A stretch of DNA of 64,000 nt from Capitulum mitella (taxonomy: Eukaryota; Arthropoda; Thecostraca; Pollicipedomorpha; Pollicipedidae). The position numbers were made by a program, and so were the translations under genes. Numbering within the stretch: position 1 is the stretch's first letter; each line of letters starts with the position of its first letter. Positions 62,634 through 64,000 of this stretch are shown here, piece after piece. The stretch is from positions 7,151,501-7,215,500 of the forward strand of contig CP099848.1 of the NCBI GenBank assembly GCA_030062745.1. Reading direction: 5' to 3'. Below the pieces are notes generated by a model. That model was given only the letters and a program-made list of their open reading frames with translations, had not been told where the DNA came from and did not search any database.

Positions 62634-64000
62634 ATGAACATCGTGACAGTTCCGTACTCGACGAGACCAGGCGCACCAGTGAATGACTGGGGTGGTGAGA
62701 CTAGCGAAGCGGACAGCAAATCAGAAACCCGGAAATCCTCTTTGTTCGTGCCCACCAAGCACGACACTCCGACCCACTCCGGCGGCGGTGGTGACGCTGG
62801 CAGCGCTAAGCTGCCGCCTGACGACGTCCAAGAGTCCCCCGGCGACGCCAAGGCACCTTCTTCCGGCGCCGGAACATCTGCCGACGGCGTCAAGACTCCG
62901 CCAGAGGGCGCCGGAGTGTCAGCAGCCGTCCGGACGGCGCCAGCTGCGGCGGCGGGCCGGCGCGGCTCTAGGGCGCGGCGGCAGACGCTGCACGCGCCGG
63001 ACGGTTGGACCCAACAGGACGAGCGGCCGCGCTTCCGGTACCGGCGGCGCTCGAGCGGCCGCGGCCGCCGCCGCCGCCGCCGCAAGAGTCATGCCGCCGA
63101 CGAGGACAAGTCGGCCAGCGAACGGTACCGGTCCAGCTTCGCCACCGTGCGCGCCGCCCTGCACTGGCGCTGGATGGCCCACGAGGAGCGCCACCTGACG
63201 CTGGGCGGCGCACCGGAGCCGGAGCTGCCGGCCGAGCTGCAGCAGCGGCCGCCGGCACACAGCCGCTGGCTCTGGAACAGCAAGCGGGGCGACTTGCACT
63301 GGCGCAGTGCGCCCAAGAACCCCGTGGAGGAGTTCTACAGCGCCTCGCTCAGCGACGACGCCATCAAGAAAGAGCTGGGCCTGTTTGGACGTCGATACAC
63401 CAAGTACCCGAACGAAGCCACCTGGGCGCGGCCCGAGGACGGGAAGGGGATCTTCGCGCGCGCGCGCTCCAAGGTAGTGGACCGCGAGGGCAGGGTTCCA
63501 CCTGCGTCGCAGACGGTCACCATCGAGGACGTGAAGCGCGTGGCCGAGACCGCCGTCGGCCAGTTCTTCCCGACGGCGTACGGCCGGCGCCGCTTCTCGC
63601 AGATCCCGACCATCAACCAGTTCCTGCTGAGCATCGTCGAGTACTTCCACCACTACTTCCAAGACCGCAAGCTGGTGGAGCTGGCCAAGCAGACCGACTG
63701 CCTGGTGTTCGACACGGCGGGCCGCGCGGCACGAAGCCGCCGCCTGCGCGACTGCCAGCTGGAGGCGGCCCGCTGCTACGCCAAGTTCATCCTGGGCCGC
63801 GACGTGCCGTTCCACCACACCAACCGCGGAGCGTTCGGCACCATCTCGGCGTCGGCGGCCGACCGCCAGTTCTGGGAGGCGCTGTACGCCTTCACCGTCC
63901 AGGTGGTGTGGATCACGTTCGGCCGGCCGGACGTGACCGTGATCGTGCGCGAGACGGGCCGGCTGTTCCGCACGCTGTACTTCGACCCGGCGCGCCGCGA
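62634..64000 (+). CDS. PPP1R36: PPP1R36-like protein phosphatase 1 regulatory subunit (5' part)
   Basis: Open from an upstream in-frame stop (62577) to the window edge; the first ATG is at 62634, giving 455 codons in the window. Residues 1 to about 150 are low complexity: Gly/Pro/Ala-rich, then an Arg tract near 63060-63086. Conserved blocks follow: SRWLWNSKRGDLHW, the segment from TIEDVKRVAETAV, NQFLLSIVEYFHHYF, and EALYAFTVQVVWITFGRPDV then RETGRLFRTLYFDPARR. The last block matches the C-terminal half of vertebrate PPP1R36, a PP1-binding inhibitor associated with testis and autophagy. I see no clear RVxF PP1 docking motif. No intron is needed in 1.36 kb. Start choice is tentative: a possible acceptor (ACCGAAAG) lies just upstream in frame. 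The C-terminus lies outside the window. Confidence 0.75.
   Translation, partial: MNIVTVPYSTRPGAPVNDWGGETSEADSKSETRKSSLFVPTKHDTPTHSGGGGDAGSAKLPPDDVQESPGDAKAPSSGAGTSADGVKTPPEGAGVSAAVRTAPAAAAGRRGSRARRQTLHAPDGWTQQDERPRFRYRRRSSGRGRRRRRRKSHAADEDKSASERYRSSFATVRAALHWRWMAHEERHLTLGGAPEPELPAELQQRPPAHSRWLWNSKRGDLHWRSAPKNPVEEFYSASLSDDAIKKELGLFGRRYTKYPNEATWARPEDGKGIFARARSKVVDREGRVPPASQTVTIEDVKRVAETAVGQFFPTAYGRRRFSQIPTINQFLLSIVEYFHHYFQDRKLVELAKQTDCLVFDTAGRAARSRRLRDCQLEAARCYAKFILGRDVPFHHTNRGAFGTISASAADRQFWEALYAFTVQVVWITFGRPDVTVIVRETGRLFRTLYFDPARR

Noticed and set aside
62561..63818. Long minus-strand frames opposite the PPP1R36-like gene
   Set aside because: Antisense shadows; the plus-strand frame holds the conserved blocks.

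Overview
The window is animal nuclear DNA, most likely from an arthropod and perhaps a crustacean. The group is inferred from the peroxidasin architecture, GT-AG introns, GC-rich coding sequence and many short DNA-transposon derivatives; it is not proven. No prokaryotic gene, operon, CRISPR array or viral gene was recognised.

The main gene lies on the minus strand and fills about 55 kb (60073 down to 4653). It encodes a complete peroxidasin: signal peptide, leucine-rich repeats, four Ig domains, an animal haem-peroxidase domain and a C-terminal coiled coil. I resolved 23 coding exons with consensus splice sites. They join in one frame to 4512 nt (1503 codons plus stop). The register across every junction matches known peroxidasins, including five successive 72-nt LRR exons. 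Intron 1 is about 37.6 kb and separates the secretion-signal exon from the rest. The 3' end has one ambiguity: the apparent stop codon lies inside a good 5' splice site, and no von Willebrand C domain was found downstream.

The second gene is on the plus strand from 62634 to beyond the right edge. Its product resembles protein phosphatase 1 regulatory subunit 36 (PPP1R36). It is open for 455 codons without an intron in the window and has a long low-complexity N-terminal part. The two genes diverge from a 2.56-kb intergenic region that contains a 361-bp hAT-like miniature element.

The non-coding sequence is rich in structure. It holds a 1.2-kb piggyBac-like element with TTAA at both ends; a hAT-like family with three clear copies, two of them with good or fair target duplications; a second short inverted-repeat family; and a possible tRNA-derived SINE. 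It also holds several minisatellites (63, 55, 32, 27 and 18-bp units), two adjacent near-perfect palindromes, and a chain of very GC-rich islands spread through intron 1. Large open frames inside those islands look like GC artefacts and are not annotated as genes.
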